64,000 bases of DNA from positions 7,231-71,230 of the forward strand of contig CAJTWN010000010.1 in assembly GCA_910580105.1 (NCBI GenBank), written 5' to 3'. Position numbers and translations under genes: made by a program. Numbering within the stretch: the first letter of the stretch is position 1; each line of letters opens with the position of its first letter. The DNA comes from an uncultured Clostridia bacterium (GTDB lineage: Bacteria; Bacillota; Clostridia; Monoglobales; Monoglobaceae). The notes under the pieces were generated by a model. That model was given only the letters and a program-made list of their open reading frames with translations, ran no database searches and was not told where the DNA came from. Below, piece by piece: positions 41,844 to 51,350 of this stretch.

Positions 41844-44303
41844 ATGGTAAAAATTGCGCTTGCCGGAAACCCGAATTCCGGGAAAACGACCCTGTTTAAT
41901 GGGCTGACCGGCGCCAACCAGTTTGTCGGAAACTGGCCCGGCGTCACAGTGGAAAAGAAAGAGGGGCATCTGAAGGGAAATAAGGAGGTTCTGTTTGTGG
42001 ATCTTCCGGGAATTTATTCTCTGTCGCCATACACCCTGGAGGAGGTGGTGGCAAGAAACTTTCTCATCAATGAGCGTCCGGATGCAATCTTAAACATTGT
42101 AGACGGAACCAACCTGGAGAGAAACCTGTATCTGACCACGCAATTGACAGAGCTGGGCATACCGGTGGTGATGGCGGTCAACATGATGGACATGGTGGAA
42201 AAGCGGGGTGACACCATTGATTTTGCAGAACTTAAAAAACAGCTCGGATGTGAAATTGTCGCTGTTTCCGCTCTGAAAGGCCGGGGAATCAAAGAAGCGG
42301 CAGAGCGTGCAGTGCGTTTGGCCGGGCAAGGGAGGCAGACGGAAGCGGTATATACCTATGATGAGAAAGTTGAGACATATCTGCAAAAGATTACAGCGCG
42401 TATGGATGCTTCTGTGCCGGATGGACTGCGCCGGTTTTGTGCGGTCAAATTGTTTGAAGGCGATGAGAAGATCGGGGAACAGATTAAAAATCTTCCGGAT
42501 GTAACTGATGTTGTCAAAGAAGCCGAACTGGAGCTGAAAGACGATACGGAGAGCATCCTTACGGATGCGCGGTATGCGTATATTGCTTCTGTTATGAAAA
42601 AGTGTTATAAGAAAAAGAACAAAGAGAAGCGCACAGTTTCGGATAAAATTGACAGGGTGGTCACCAACCGGTTTTTGGCACTGCCGATATTTGCGGTAGT
42701 GATGTTTATTGTGTACTTTGTTTCGGTGACAACGGTTGGAACCTGGGCAACGGATTGGACCAATGACGGTTTGTTTGGGGACGGGTGGCATTTTTTGGGC
42801 ATTGGCTCGGCGGCTTATGAAGAGGCGGTTGGGGCATACGAGACAGAGACGGCCAAAATTGATTCATTTATTGAAGCAGCAGAAGAGGCTGGAATTTCTG
42901 CCGATGCAGTAACAGAAACACTGGAAGCGGAAGCGCCGGACCGGGAAATTATTGACCGGTTTATCACAGAAGCTGCTGGTGTAGATGCCGTTTTGGATAT
43001 TGAAGATGAAGAAGGAGGTGTCAAAGAGCGCGTATCTGTCTCTGCGGCGGATTTTGATGCCGCGTTGGAAGCAGAGGAACCGGATCCGGCGGACTTTGGT
43101 ATTTGGGTGCCGGGGATTCCGGTGCTGATCGGCAATTTGCTTGCCGCGCTGGGAACATCCGCCTGGCTTGAAAGCTTGATTCTCGATGGTATTGTTGCCG
43201 GTGTCGGCGCGGTACTTGGTTTTGTACCGCAGATGCTGGTGTTGTTTATCTTTCTGGCCTTTCTGGAGGGCTGTGGTTATATGGCGCGTATTGCATTTAT
43301 TATGGACAGGATTTTCAGGAAGTTCGGTCTCTCCGGAAAATCTTTCATTCCAATGCTGATTGGGTCCGGGTGCGGTGTTCCGGGGATTATGGCATCCCGG
43401 ACCATTGAAAATGACCGGGACCGGAAGATGACCATTATGACCACAACCTTTATCCCGTGCGGTGCAAAACTGCCAATCATCGCCCTTATCTCGGGAGCAT
43501 TGTTCGGCGGCGCATGGTGGGTGGCATTCAGCGCATATTTTGTTGGTATTGCGGCGATTATCGTTTCCGGAATCATTCTCAAAAAAACCAGGATGTTTGC
43601 AGGAGACCCTGCGCCTTTTGTTATGGAGCTTCCGGCTTATCATCTTCCGACACCGGGAAATGTGCTTCGCAGTATGTGGGAGCGCGGATGGTCCTTTATT
43701 AAAAAAGCCGGTACGATCATCCTCCTGTCGACCATCTTTATCTGGTTTACGTCAAATTTTGGATTTGTCGATGGGAAACTTGGCATGGTAGAGGATCTCA
43801 GTGATGGTTTCCTGGCGGCAATCGGCAGTGGGATTGCATGGCTGTTCAGACCCCTTGGCTGGGGAAACTGGCAGGCAGCGGTGGCGGCCATTACGGGTTT
43901 GGTCGCAAAGGAAAACGTTGTTGGCACCTTTGGGATCCTTTATGGATTTGCTGAAGTGGCAGAAGACGGCTTGGAAGTATGGGGGACGTTGCAGGCGCAG
44001 TTTACGACAATTGCCGCATATTCCTTCCTGGTATTCAATCTTTTGTGTGCCCCCTGTTTTGCGGCAATCGGCGCAATCAGGCGGGAGATGAACAATGCCG
44101 GATGGACATGGTTTGCCATCGGATATGAAACCGTTTTTGCATATGCGGCCGCTTTCTGTATCTATCAAATTGGCAGTTTCTTTGCCTTTGGCACATTTGG
44201 CATTGGTACCGTCCTCGCATTCCTGGTTGTCGCTGCAGTTCTGTATCTTCTGTTCCGGCCCCAGCGTAACTTTGAAAAGTATGCAAAAAAACAATTGGCT
44301 TAA
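41844..44303 (+). CDS. feoB: ferrous iron transporter FeoB
   Basis: 819-aa transporter. The N-terminal G domain has GNPNSGKTT (residues 8-16), a DLPGIYSLSPY G3 motif and NMMD as G4, followed by a GDI domain. Two sets of gate helices and about eight to ten membrane segments carry the conserved GCGVPGIM and PCGAKLPI motifs. After the first membrane segment a ~100-residue acidic, Ala-rich insert (about 325-430) replaces the usual short loop. GTP binding is linked to Fe(II) import. Box and ribosome site GGAAGGAGATAGG lie directly upstream. Confidence 0.96.
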   Translation: MVKIALAGNPNSGKTTLFNGLTGANQFVGNWPGVTVEKKEGHLKGNKEVLFVDLPGIYSLSPYTLEEVVARNFLINERPDAILNIVDGTNLERNLYLTTQLTELGIPVVMAVNMMDMVEKRGDTIDFAELKKQLGCEIVAVSALKGRGIKEAAERAVRLAGQGRQTEAVYTYDEKVETYLQKITARMDASVPDGLRRFCAVKLFEGDEKIGEQIKNLPDVTDVVKEAELELKDDTESILTDARYAYIASVMKKCYKKKNKEKRTVSDKIDRVVTNRFLALPIFAVVMFIVYFVSVTTVGTWATDWTNDGLFGDGWHFLGIGSAAYEEAVGAYETETAKIDSFIEAAEEAGISADAVTETLEAEAPDREIIDRFITEAAGVDAVLDIEDEEGGVKERVSVSAADFDAALEAEEPDPADFGIWVPGIPVLIGNLLAALGTSAWLESLILDGIVAGVGAVLGFVPQMLVLFIFLAFLEGCGYMARIAFIMDRIFRKFGLSGKSFIPMLIGSGCGVPGIMASRTIENDRDRKMTIMTTTFIPCGAKLPIIALISGALFGGAWWVAFSAYFVGIAAIIVSGIILKKTRMFAGDPAPFVMELPAYHLPTPGNVLRSMWERGWSFIKKAGTIILLSTIFIWFTSNFGFVDGKLGMVEDLSDGFLAAIGSGIAWLFRPLGWGNWQAAVAAITGLVAKENVVGTFGILYGFAEVAEDGLEVWGTLQAQFTTIAAYSFLVFNLLCAPCFAAIGAIRREMNNAGWTWFAIGYETVFAYAAAFCIYQIGSFFAFGTFGIGTVLAFLVVAAVLYLLFRPQRNFEKYAKKQLA

Positions 44304-44322
44304 TGATTTTCTTGAGGAAAGG

Positions 44323-44466
44323 ATGAGGAAAATGCTGGCAGATATTTTGATTATCGGCGGACTTCTTGTTATTGTCGGATTGATCATCCGGCACCTTCGG
44401 AGGCAGAAAGATTCCTGCAGCGGAGGCTGTGCAGGCTGTCCCCATTGCAGCAGTGAAAAAAAGTAA
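44323..44466 (+). CDS. FeoB-associated Cys-rich membrane protein
   Basis: 47-aa protein with one membrane segment (ADILIIGGLLVIVGLIIRHL) followed by a short Cys-rich tail (CSGGCAGCPHCS). This matches the small membrane protein found after feoB in many Firmicutes, sometimes called FeoB-associated Cys-rich protein; its tail may bind iron or support FeoB. Its start is uncertain (44323 or 44332). It lies 19 bp after feoB and is followed by a terminator. Confidence 0.85.
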   Translation: MRKMLADILIIGGLLVIVGLIIRHLRRQKDSCSGGCAGCPHCSSEKK

Positions 44467-44482
44467 GATTTGTATTGGCGGC

Positions 44483-44515
44483 GGCCGCCGGAGAAACGCT
44501 CCGGCGGCCATTTTT
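44483..44515 (+). terminator. terminator of the feo operon
   Basis: GGCCGCCGGAG, loop AAACG, CTCCGGCGGCC, then ATTTTT. The remaining ~260 bp up to the next promoter at 44786 show no gene. Confidence 0.85.
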
Positions 44516-44785
44516 GGTGTCCTTCGGGCTGGGGATGATGGCAAAGTGTGTTGCAAAAAGCCGCAGAAAGCAAGAAAAGAAAAACTTATCAGAGGGAGAG
44601 GGGGCAGCGTGTGTATAGCGGGCAGGAATTTCCTTCGGAAATAAAGCGCTATGGGGCCTTCCGGCTGCTTGGGCAAACAACCGTTTTATTGTTGATTTTA
44701 ACGGAGAAACGAAGGGAGAATGGTGTTTTGTTGTTAACCCAAAGTGATTTGAGGGCGAGATTTACAGGAGAAATATCTCGAATTC

Positions 44786-44814
44786 TTGCGTTTTTGAAAA
44801 AAATATGTTATAAT
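44786..44814 (+). promoter_or_regulatory. promoter of the SLH-domain gene
   Basis: TTGCGT, a 17-bp spacer and TATAAT, 53 bp before the start codon. Confidence 0.65.
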
Positions 44815-44867
44815 GTTTTTCAACTATTCTATTTACATGACAAAAAGAGATTTTCGAGGTGAAAAAA

Positions 44868-46250
44868 ATGAAGAAAAGGATACTATGTATTATGCTGATG
44901 TGCATAATGCTGAGCCTGCAAATGTCTGCTTTTGCTTATGAACCGAATTCCTGGGCTGTGGAAGAGGTGAACGGCGCGATCCGTCTCAGTATTATTTCCG
45001 ATGAGTATGCGACCAAACCTTTCTCTATGGATATTACGCGCAGTGATTTCGTAAACGTGGCAATGAATCTGTACGCAACCATTACAGCCGAAAATATTTC
45101 GACCAATGCAAAACAGCCGTTTACCGATACCAATGATATTTTTCCGAATATGGCCTATTATGCAGGAATTGTCAGCGGTGACGGAGAGGGACATTTCTTT
45201 CCGCTCAGCACGCTGACCCGGCAGGAGATGTGTAAAATTATTACAAGTGTCCTGTCTGCGGCAGGTGTTTTGGGGCCGTATTATCCGTCTGAAAACGTTT
45301 TTGCAAAGTTTACCGATGCGGATCAGATTGCGGTTTGGGCAAGAGATTATGTTGCCTTTATGCTGGATGCCGGGTTGATGTCCGGTGATGCAGAAGGTAC
45401 CTTCCGTCCGGCAGACAATGTCACCCGTGAAGAGGCGGCGTTGATTGCCTATCGTTGTTTCCTGAAATATGGAAAGGACTATCAGGGGCAGATTCAGACC
45501 ACTCTGAAATCCACCCGTGATTCCCACGGAAACATTATTCAGACACTTTCAAAGACCATTGTGCTTCCCAACGGGGCAACGGTTGCCCTGCGGAATGCAG
45601 ACGACCCCAATGCGGCAGAAATGCCGGATCCGGTCATGCCGGACGGCAGTGCCGGAACGGCGCCCAGCGGTACGCCGCTGCAAACGCCGGGAGACGACGG
45701 ACTGTATCGGTTGAAGACCTTTTCTGAAACCCTTGCTACGGGTGAAGCGGCTGAAAAAGAAGCCCGGATTTTCGGAGATGCAGGAAGATATACCACCTAT
45801 GAAGAAGCGGAAGCACATATGACCAGCGTCACAGTCAATGTTTGGAAGCTGGACGGCGCAGGGAAGCTTTATCCTTCCACCCTTACCTTCCGCATCAACT
45901 CGGTTTTGAAAGACGATGTAATTGCCATTTTTAATGAAATTTTCAATTCAGAGGAAAAACCGCCGATTAAAGATGCCACCGGTTATGGATGGCGCTCACC
46001 AATGGCCAATGGAAACCTTTCGGATCATAACTATGGTACGGTAATTGATCTTAATTATAACGAAAATTATTGTGTTTATAAGAGTGGTACGACCATAGGA
46101 AGTTTCTATGATCCGGAAAATTCGGTCTATTCCTTCAAGCCGGCAGGGATTGTTATCCAGACCTTTGCAAAGTACGGATGGCTTTGGGGCGGTAATGCCT
46201 GGGTCAGCGGTACCATGGATTATATGCACTTTACCTATCTCGGCAAATAG
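44868..46250 (+). CDS. SLH-domain cell-wall protein with M15 (VanY-type) D,D-carboxypeptidase domain
   Basis: 460-aa exported protein. A signal peptide (1-23, SAFA-YE) is followed by two S-layer homology repeats (about 87-125 and 146-195), which attach proteins to the wall polymer. A Pro/Gly/Thr linker (245-275) leads to a C-terminal peptidase M15 domain. Its zinc set is visible: His387 and Asp394 in SDHNYGTVID, and His454 in MDYMHF. VanY-type enzymes remove the terminal D-Ala from peptidoglycan stems. The ATG at 44868 fits the GAGGTG site; a GTG at 44859 is an alternative. Confidence 0.9.
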   Translation: MKKRILCIMLMCIMLSLQMSAFAYEPNSWAVEEVNGAIRLSIISDEYATKPFSMDITRSDFVNVAMNLYATITAENISTNAKQPFTDTNDIFPNMAYYAGIVSGDGEGHFFPLSTLTRQEMCKIITSVLSAAGVLGPYYPSENVFAKFTDADQIAVWARDYVAFMLDAGLMSGDAEGTFRPADNVTREEAALIAYRCFLKYGKDYQGQIQTTLKSTRDSHGNIIQTLSKTIVLPNGATVALRNADDPNAAEMPDPVMPDGSAGTAPSGTPLQTPGDDGLYRLKTFSETLATGEAAEKEARIFGDAGRYTTYEEAEAHMTSVTVNVWKLDGAGKLYPSTLTFRINSVLKDDVIAIFNEIFNSEEKPPIKDATGYGWRSPMANGNLSDHNYGTVIDLNYNENYCVYKSGTTIGSFYDPENSVYSFKPAGIVIQTFAKYGWLWGGNAWVSGTMDYMHFTYLGK

Positions 46251-46350
46251 ATATCCGGTTGGATGGTCAGGAGGCAGAATTGTTCTGCTTCAAACAACTG
46301 ATATAGAAATGCGGCCGGAGATGAATGAACACATTGTTTTTGCAGATATA

Positions 46351-46382
46351 AAAGGACGCCTGTGTATTTTGGCGTCCTTTTC
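46351..46382 (+). terminator. terminator of the SLH-domain gene
   Basis: AAAGGACGCC, 10-nt loop, GGCGTCCTTT, then T-rich. Confidence 0.8.
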
Positions 46383-46445
46383 TGTTTAAAAGAGGAATGG
46401 AAGTTCTAAAACAGGGAAATTTAACTGTACAATAAGAATGAGGTG

Positions 46446-46844
46446 ATGAAATTGAAATTTGAGGAATTGGTCAGTTTGGCGATGGAAAAGGTGAATCCAA
46501 GACAGCTGTCCGGAAGCACTGAGGCCGGTGCAGTGGCGGCGGCCATTGAAACTGCATCGGGAAATGTGTATCTGGGCGTCAACATTGACGCCCCCTGTTC
46601 GGTGGGATTCTGTGCAGAACATGCGGCTATTGGCGCTATGGTCACTGCGGGGGAAAACCGGATCGTAAAGATGGCGGCGGTCAAAAAAGGCGGTATTATC
46701 ATTCCCCCCTGCGGCAGATGCAGGGAATTTATCTGTCAGGTACATCCGGACAACGGAGATTGCGAGGTACTTCTGTCCGGCGGCCGTGTGGTAAGAATTG
46801 ACGACCTTTTGCCCAGCCGCTGGGACAGACCGGCAGAAAATTAA
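46446..46844 (+). CDS. cytidine-deaminase-like protein
   Basis: 132-aa zinc deaminase fold. Zinc and catalytic residues: Cys56 and Glu58 in CAEHAAIGAM, and Cys89 and Cys92 in PPCGRCREF, as in tetrameric cytidine deaminases and the blasticidin-S deaminase branch. It would convert cytidine or an analogue to uridine for salvage. The ending DDLLPSRW also occurs in cytidine deaminases (LL.P..F). The start is uncertain: GAGGTG overlaps the ATG at 46446, while TTG at 46452 would have better spacing. Confidence 0.85.
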   Translation: MKLKFEELVSLAMEKVNPRQLSGSTEAGAVAAAIETASGNVYLGVNIDAPCSVGFCAEHAAIGAMVTAGENRIVKMAAVKKGGIIIPPCGRCREFICQVHPDNGDCEVLLSGGRVVRIDDLLPSRWDRPAEN

Positions 46845-46870
46845 AACTTGTTTATTTTTCCCAAAATATA

Positions 46871-46899
46871 TTGACCTTTGGGTGAGAATGCAGTATAAT
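46871..46899 (+). promoter_or_regulatory. promoter upstream of the third 116-bp element
   Basis: TTGACC, a 17-bp spacer and TATAAT. The transcript would run through the structured element into the lyase gene. Confidence 0.7.
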
Positions 46900-46938
46900 T
46901 TCCCCATATAATAAAGGGGATTTCTCTTCCGGACAGGT

Positions 46939-47054
46939 ATAACTAAATTAAGATGTCCCCCGCCTCTAAGGCGGCGGGCGTCACTTGATTTTTTCAGTGG
47001 GAGTACAATCTCCCACTGAAAACGTTGAATGACGGGGCAAAGCCCCTTATTGAA
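46939..47054 (+). mobile_element. 116-bp structured element, full copy
   Basis: Same length and ends as 11639-11754, four mismatches. The alternative stem GCGGC/GCCGC possible there is broken here, while the three main hairpins are kept. It ends 25 bp before the lyase start codon. Confidence 0.65.
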
Positions 47055-47079
47055 TCTGCCGGAAAAACCCGAAAGGATG

Positions 47080-49290
47080 ATGTGTGTGTTGAATTTTACT
47101 TTTGAGAAGTTGTATATGACCGATGTCTTTGACGAGCATTGCGGGGTTGGTGTTCCCTTCCCCCAGGGGAGTGTCAGGGAACCCTTTGACTTGGCAGTTA
47201 AAGGGGAAACAGGTGAAAAGCCGGTGCAGTATAAGGTGACTTCACGCTGGCCGGATGGTTCGGTTCGGTGGCTGTACGCCCGGTTCCTGGCAGATCTGAA
47301 GGGCAATGCCAAAACCGTTTACCAATGCGGGATTCTTCCGGGAACAGAGCCGGAAACAAAGGGAATGGTGATGCAGGAAGCTGATGGGCTGACCATTGAT
47401 ACCGGTGCGGTGGTTGTTCGTCTTCAGAATGGCGCGCAGTTTGTGAAGGAAATTACGGCCGGAGGAATCACCTATGGCGCTGCGTCCTTTGACGGACCGG
47501 TGCTCCGGGATGAAGAGGGAAATACCTATGCACTCCGGATCGACGGCTGGAAGATTATAGAGGATGGTCCCCTCTGTGCGGTGGTACAGGGAGAAGGCGC
47601 ACACTGCCTGCCGGATGGACAGGAGCGGCGGTGTCGGATCAAGGTGACTGCCTATGCAAACAAACCCTGGATAGAGTTGGCCTATACCCTGGTGAATACC
47701 TCCTATGGACAGCTTGCGGTGAAGGATCTCTCTTTCTATTTCCGCCCAAGCACGCCGGCAGAGCAAGCGGCATCCTGCGTGGCCTGGTCAAACTATGCCA
47801 CCTCATACAGGAAAAGTGAAACGGGCGAGCCGGTGGAGAAGGTAATTGATGCAGAAATGCTTCTCTTTGAGGGGAATGAGCATATGGCCGAGGTCTTTTA
47901 TGGCACCCTGTTTGCAGATTATAACACGCCGGCAGGCGGAGTATGTGCCACCGTTTATCAGGCACAGCAAAACTATCCCAAGGCTGTGGCGGCATCCAAA
48001 GAGGGGCTGAAAATTTCTCTGGTGCCCGATGGTCTGGGCCCCATTGTTATGGAGCAGGGGATGGCGAGACAGCAGCGTTTCCTCCTTCACTTCCACAGTG
48101 GTGAAGAGACGCCGGAACAGTTAAACGACAGAAGCATCCGGTATCAGATGCCGGACCGTCCTTTGCTGGAGGCGGCGGTCTATCGGGCAGCGGGCGTCTT
48201 TGAAGATGTCTTTGTAGAGAAAAAGAATATGGAGGTAGAGCGGCGGTTCATACGAAGTATTGATAAACGGGCGGGCGCCTATGGAATGCTTCACTGGGGG
48301 GATTCGCCTTCGGCGGATTATACCCAGCAGGGACGGGGCGGCGGTGCCACCGTCTGGATCAACAACGAGTATGATTTTTCCCATGCCTGCACGCTGATGT
48401 ATGCCCGTACGGGACAGCGGCGGTTTATGGACTATATGCTGGTCTCCAGCCGGCACTGGATCGACGTGGACATCTGCCATTTCTCTGATGATCCGCTGGT
48501 ACAGGACGGACAGTGGGAGCACGCGAAACGGCACTGTATCGGCAGTCATATGGCTTGCAGTCATGAATGGGTGCAGGGGCTTCTTGATTATTATCATCTT
48601 TCCGGAGATGAGGACGGTCTGGAGGCAGCGATGGGCATCGGCGGCAACGTGATGCGTTTGCTGAATTCTCCCACCTTCCAGGAGTATGGCGCCCTTCATG
48701 CCCGGGAATCCGGATGGGCACTCCGCACCCTCGGAGATTTGTATAAGGAGACGGCGGACGAATACTGGCTGGAGAAATGCGAATGGATTGTCGGCCATTT
48801 TGAGAGCTGGGAAAAGAAGTACGGCGGTTGGCTGGCGCCCTACACCGACAATACGGTTGTCCGGGTGGTATTTATGATTTCTATCGCAGTTGGCTCGCTG
48901 ATGCGCTATTACCGGATCCGCCCATCGGAGAAGGTCAAGGGAATGATTCTCCGGGCGGTGGATGACATGATGGAAAATTGCCGTGTGGAAACCGGAATGT
49001 TCTATTATAAAGAGCTGCCCAGTCTGCAAAAGACCAGCGGCCCCATGATTTTGGAAGCGCTGGCCTATGCCTATGAATTTACCGGGGATACCAAATATCT
49101 CCACGCCGGGCTTCCTACCTTCCAGGAATATATGCGGGAGGTCATTCTGCATCAAAATCTGACCAAGACTTTGGAAGAGGATGCAATTCTCCTTGCCGGA
49201 GAGTGTACCAAGCATTTTGCCCAGTCCTTTCTTCCGGTGGTGAGCTTTTATAAAGCGGCATCGGAAGCAAATATTTCTCTTCTTCTGTAA
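47080..49290 (+). CDS. exo-rhamnogalacturonan lyase family protein (YetA/PcRGLX-like)
   Basis: About 736-aa protein without a signal peptide, so probably cytosolic. The N-terminal beta region (GVPFPQGSV, SRWPDGSVRWLYA) and the C-terminal alpha/alpha-barrel (GGATVWINNEYDFSHACTLMYARTG, SHMACSHEWVQGLLDYYHLSGD) match my memory of B. subtilis YetA and PL26-type exo-rhamnogalacturonan lyases, which release unsaturated disaccharides from pectin backbones. The start is uncertain among 47077, 47080 and GTG 47086; an upstream in-frame ATG at 47029 lies in the 116-bp element and is rejected. No transporter is adjacent. Confidence 0.82.
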   Translation: MCVLNFTFEKLYMTDVFDEHCGVGVPFPQGSVREPFDLAVKGETGEKPVQYKVTSRWPDGSVRWLYARFLADLKGNAKTVYQCGILPGTEPETKGMVMQEADGLTIDTGAVVVRLQNGAQFVKEITAGGITYGAASFDGPVLRDEEGNTYALRIDGWKIIEDGPLCAVVQGEGAHCLPDGQERRCRIKVTAYANKPWIELAYTLVNTSYGQLAVKDLSFYFRPSTPAEQAASCVAWSNYATSYRKSETGEPVEKVIDAEMLLFEGNEHMAEVFYGTLFADYNTPAGGVCATVYQAQQNYPKAVAASKEGLKISLVPDGLGPIVMEQGMARQQRFLLHFHSGEETPEQLNDRSIRYQMPDRPLLEAAVYRAAGVFEDVFVEKKNMEVERRFIRSIDKRAGAYGMLHWGDSPSADYTQQGRGGGATVWINNEYDFSHACTLMYARTGQRRFMDYMLVSSRHWIDVDICHFSDDPLVQDGQWEHAKRHCIGSHMACSHEWVQGLLDYYHLSGDEDGLEAAMGIGGNVMRLLNSPTFQEYGALHARESGWALRTLGDLYKETADEYWLEKCEWIVGHFESWEKKYGGWLAPYTDNTVVRVVFMISIAVGSLMRYYRIRPSEKVKGMILRAVDDMMENCRVETGMFYYKELPSLQKTSGPMILEALAYAYEFTGDTKYLHAGLPTFQEYMREVILHQNLTKTLEEDAILLAGECTKHFAQSFLPVVSFYKAASEANISLLL

Positions 49291-49305
49291 ACATTATACA
49301 TAAAC

Positions 49306-49353
49306 AAAACCCTTTGGGATATGCGCTTGTGTGCATGTATTCCGAAGGGTTTT
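49306..49353. terminator. long hairpin after the lyase gene
   Basis: AAAACCCTT (49306) pairs with AAGGGTTTT (49345-49353) around an inner stem ATGC/GCAT. It probably terminates both the lyase gene and the convergent lipoprotein gene. Confidence 0.5.
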
Positions 49354-49437
49354 GTGTTGGGGAAGAAAGGCGACAGCAGATCGAATCTTTTGCAAAGCAA
49401 ATAGGATTGCATGGTTTTCCTATATTTTCAGGAAAAG

Positions 49438-51090
49438 CTATTGAACGGAAAGCGTATTGTGCATAGGGGCGGTACAGCCGGTTAGGGTAGTCACTTCGAT
49501 TTCAATTGTGTTTTTCGTTCCCGATGCAATGGGAAAATGTATATCGGAACTGTATTCGGCAGGTTCCAGCCGTTTTGGCGGATCGCTGGCGGATGCAGGG
49601 TCGGCCGCCGGATTGTCATCGAATTTTTTCATATAATAATATCCCCCGTCATCCCGAAGAATGCGGTCGTTTTCGTCCAGCTGGCGGAAGCGATAGACCT
49701 GCCCGGCAATGGATTTCATATCAAAAATAAATGTTCGTGGTTTTGTATCCTGGTTTTCAATTGCAATGGTATAGCGGTATGTCACGCCGAAATTTCCCAA
49801 ATTACAGGCCGCATAGCGATAGAATTCATCGGTTGCGGGTTCCATTCCGGTTGGATAATCAATATTCTTTATTTCTCCGTTGGGGATAAATGCTTTGCCG
49901 GCAGGTATTTTATATTCCTTATATTTCTTCTCCATGGTTTTGTCCTGTATTTGATAGGCTTTGGTATGATAGGGATCAAAGCGCCAAAGGTTGTCCGGGT
50001 CTTCTGCCTTTCTGCCATATAAGGTTAATTTGGTATCGTCCGGATAGGTCAGTCGCATTAAATCCGATTCCGCGGCGATTGGCTCCTCTTCGCGCCATGT
50101 GTTGACATTGGTGGCAAACCTGCCGTCTGTTCGTGTATATCCGTTGGGAACACGCATATTTTGGATGGTGACAGGAAGCCCGGCGGAAGGCGTCGTCTGG
50201 CCGATGGTATAGGAAAGTTGTGTATCAACCAGCGGAGCATTTGGGGCAATACCTTTATACTGCGGCTCGTTTGCAAAGGAACCGGGGCGGACTGCTGAGG
50301 TTTGCATGTTGACCCTTGCCTTCTCTTTGTCCTGATAGGCGATGGTATCCAGTGTGAGTTTGCCTTCCAGGACCTCAAACTGCATCATCAGCCACATTGG
50401 CTCATCATAACCACCATAGCGGAAATGATGAATATCATTTTTTTGGATATATGTAATCCATTCGCTGAGAAATACCGGATTGCCGGATTGCAGTTGTCTT
50501 TCCGTGTGCAAGTGGTCGAAATCCTTTGTCCTGGGATAACGATATGTGTCGCGGATAACACAACTGCATGCGGGATTGGTGCAGGAACCGCCGTCTGTCT
50601 TGCAGGTACAGTCCGGGGCACAGATGCAATCATATGTGCGCAGGAATTCCGGCATATAGACCGGTGTGTTTGTATAATCTGCCCAGGCCTGGTTCCAGTC
50701 CCAGTCGTGATCAAGGCCCAGCGCTGTGATTTGGAAGGCGCCGCCGTCTTCGGCTGTAAAGACAGTGTCATAGTAAAGGTCAGCGTTCAAATCGACAGAA
50801 TAACCGCGGTGGTGGTAACTGAAAACCGTGTAAATTCCTGGGGTGAGATCGGCAAAGTGTGCAATGGTGCTGGGGGCGTCCGGATGGTCGGCCAGATAGG
50901 CGCTGTTTAAATGTTCCGGATTGTCGTCAAATAGGTAATACATCGGTTTTCCGTCTTTGGTATGGGTAACAGGGGTGAAGGTGAGAACCGGCGCCTCTGT
51001 ATCCAGATAGACCGAAGGGGGTTGCCCGGCTTGACAGGCGGTCAGGCAGAACAATAGCAGCATCAGGATGCTGGTTTTAAAGAATCGCAT
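49438..51090 (-). CDS. uncharacterised lipoprotein with a Cys cluster
   Basis: 550-aa secreted lipoprotein of unknown function. The lipobox LTAC gives the lipid-anchored Cys19 after a hydrophobic signal. A striking cluster holds seven Cys in 23 residues (155, 157, 161, 163, 170, 175 and 177; spacings CxC, CxC, CxC at the ends), which could be a disulfide knot or bind metal. The rest is rich in Asp, Tyr and Pro with beta-type segments (YTIAIENQDTKPRTFIFDMK) that look like a carbohydrate-binding or adhesin fold, but I recognise no family. GAGGG precedes the start. It is convergent with the lyase gene. Confidence 0.75.
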   Translation of the reverse strand: MRFFKTSILMLLLFCLTACQAGQPPSVYLDTEAPVLTFTPVTHTKDGKPMYYLFDDNPEHLNSAYLADHPDAPSTIAHFADLTPGIYTVFSYHHRGYSVDLNADLYYDTVFTAEDGGAFQITALGLDHDWDWNQAWADYTNTPVYMPEFLRTYDCICAPDCTCKTDGGSCTNPACSCVIRDTYRYPRTKDFDHLHTERQLQSGNPVFLSEWITYIQKNDIHHFRYGGYDEPMWLMMQFEVLEGKLTLDTIAYQDKEKARVNMQTSAVRPGSFANEPQYKGIAPNAPLVDTQLSYTIGQTTPSAGLPVTIQNMRVPNGYTRTDGRFATNVNTWREEEPIAAESDLMRLTYPDDTKLTLYGRKAEDPDNLWRFDPYHTKAYQIQDKTMEKKYKEYKIPAGKAFIPNGEIKNIDYPTGMEPATDEFYRYAACNLGNFGVTYRYTIAIENQDTKPRTFIFDMKSIAGQVYRFRQLDENDRILRDDGGYYYMKKFDDNPAADPASASDPPKRLEPAEYSSDIHFPIASGTKNTIEIEVTTLTGCTAPMHNTLSVQ

Positions 51091-51350
51091 AGGAGAACCC
51101 TCTCAAAATCAAGTAATATATCCAATAGTATACTGAAAGTGAAAAGAGATGTCAATCATAAGGAAAGAATGGTTGTATTTGGAAATTCTCTGTGGTAAAA
51201 TAAGTGTAAGAAAACAGAAATTATCATATAAATGATTTTATATTGTGCCGTCTTGCGTTGCACAGCGGCGGATTCGTGCAGCAGGGAGAAGGAAAAACTT
51301 TCATTTTCTGTGCTGGGCAGAATCAAATTGAGAAAAAGGGGAGATATATA

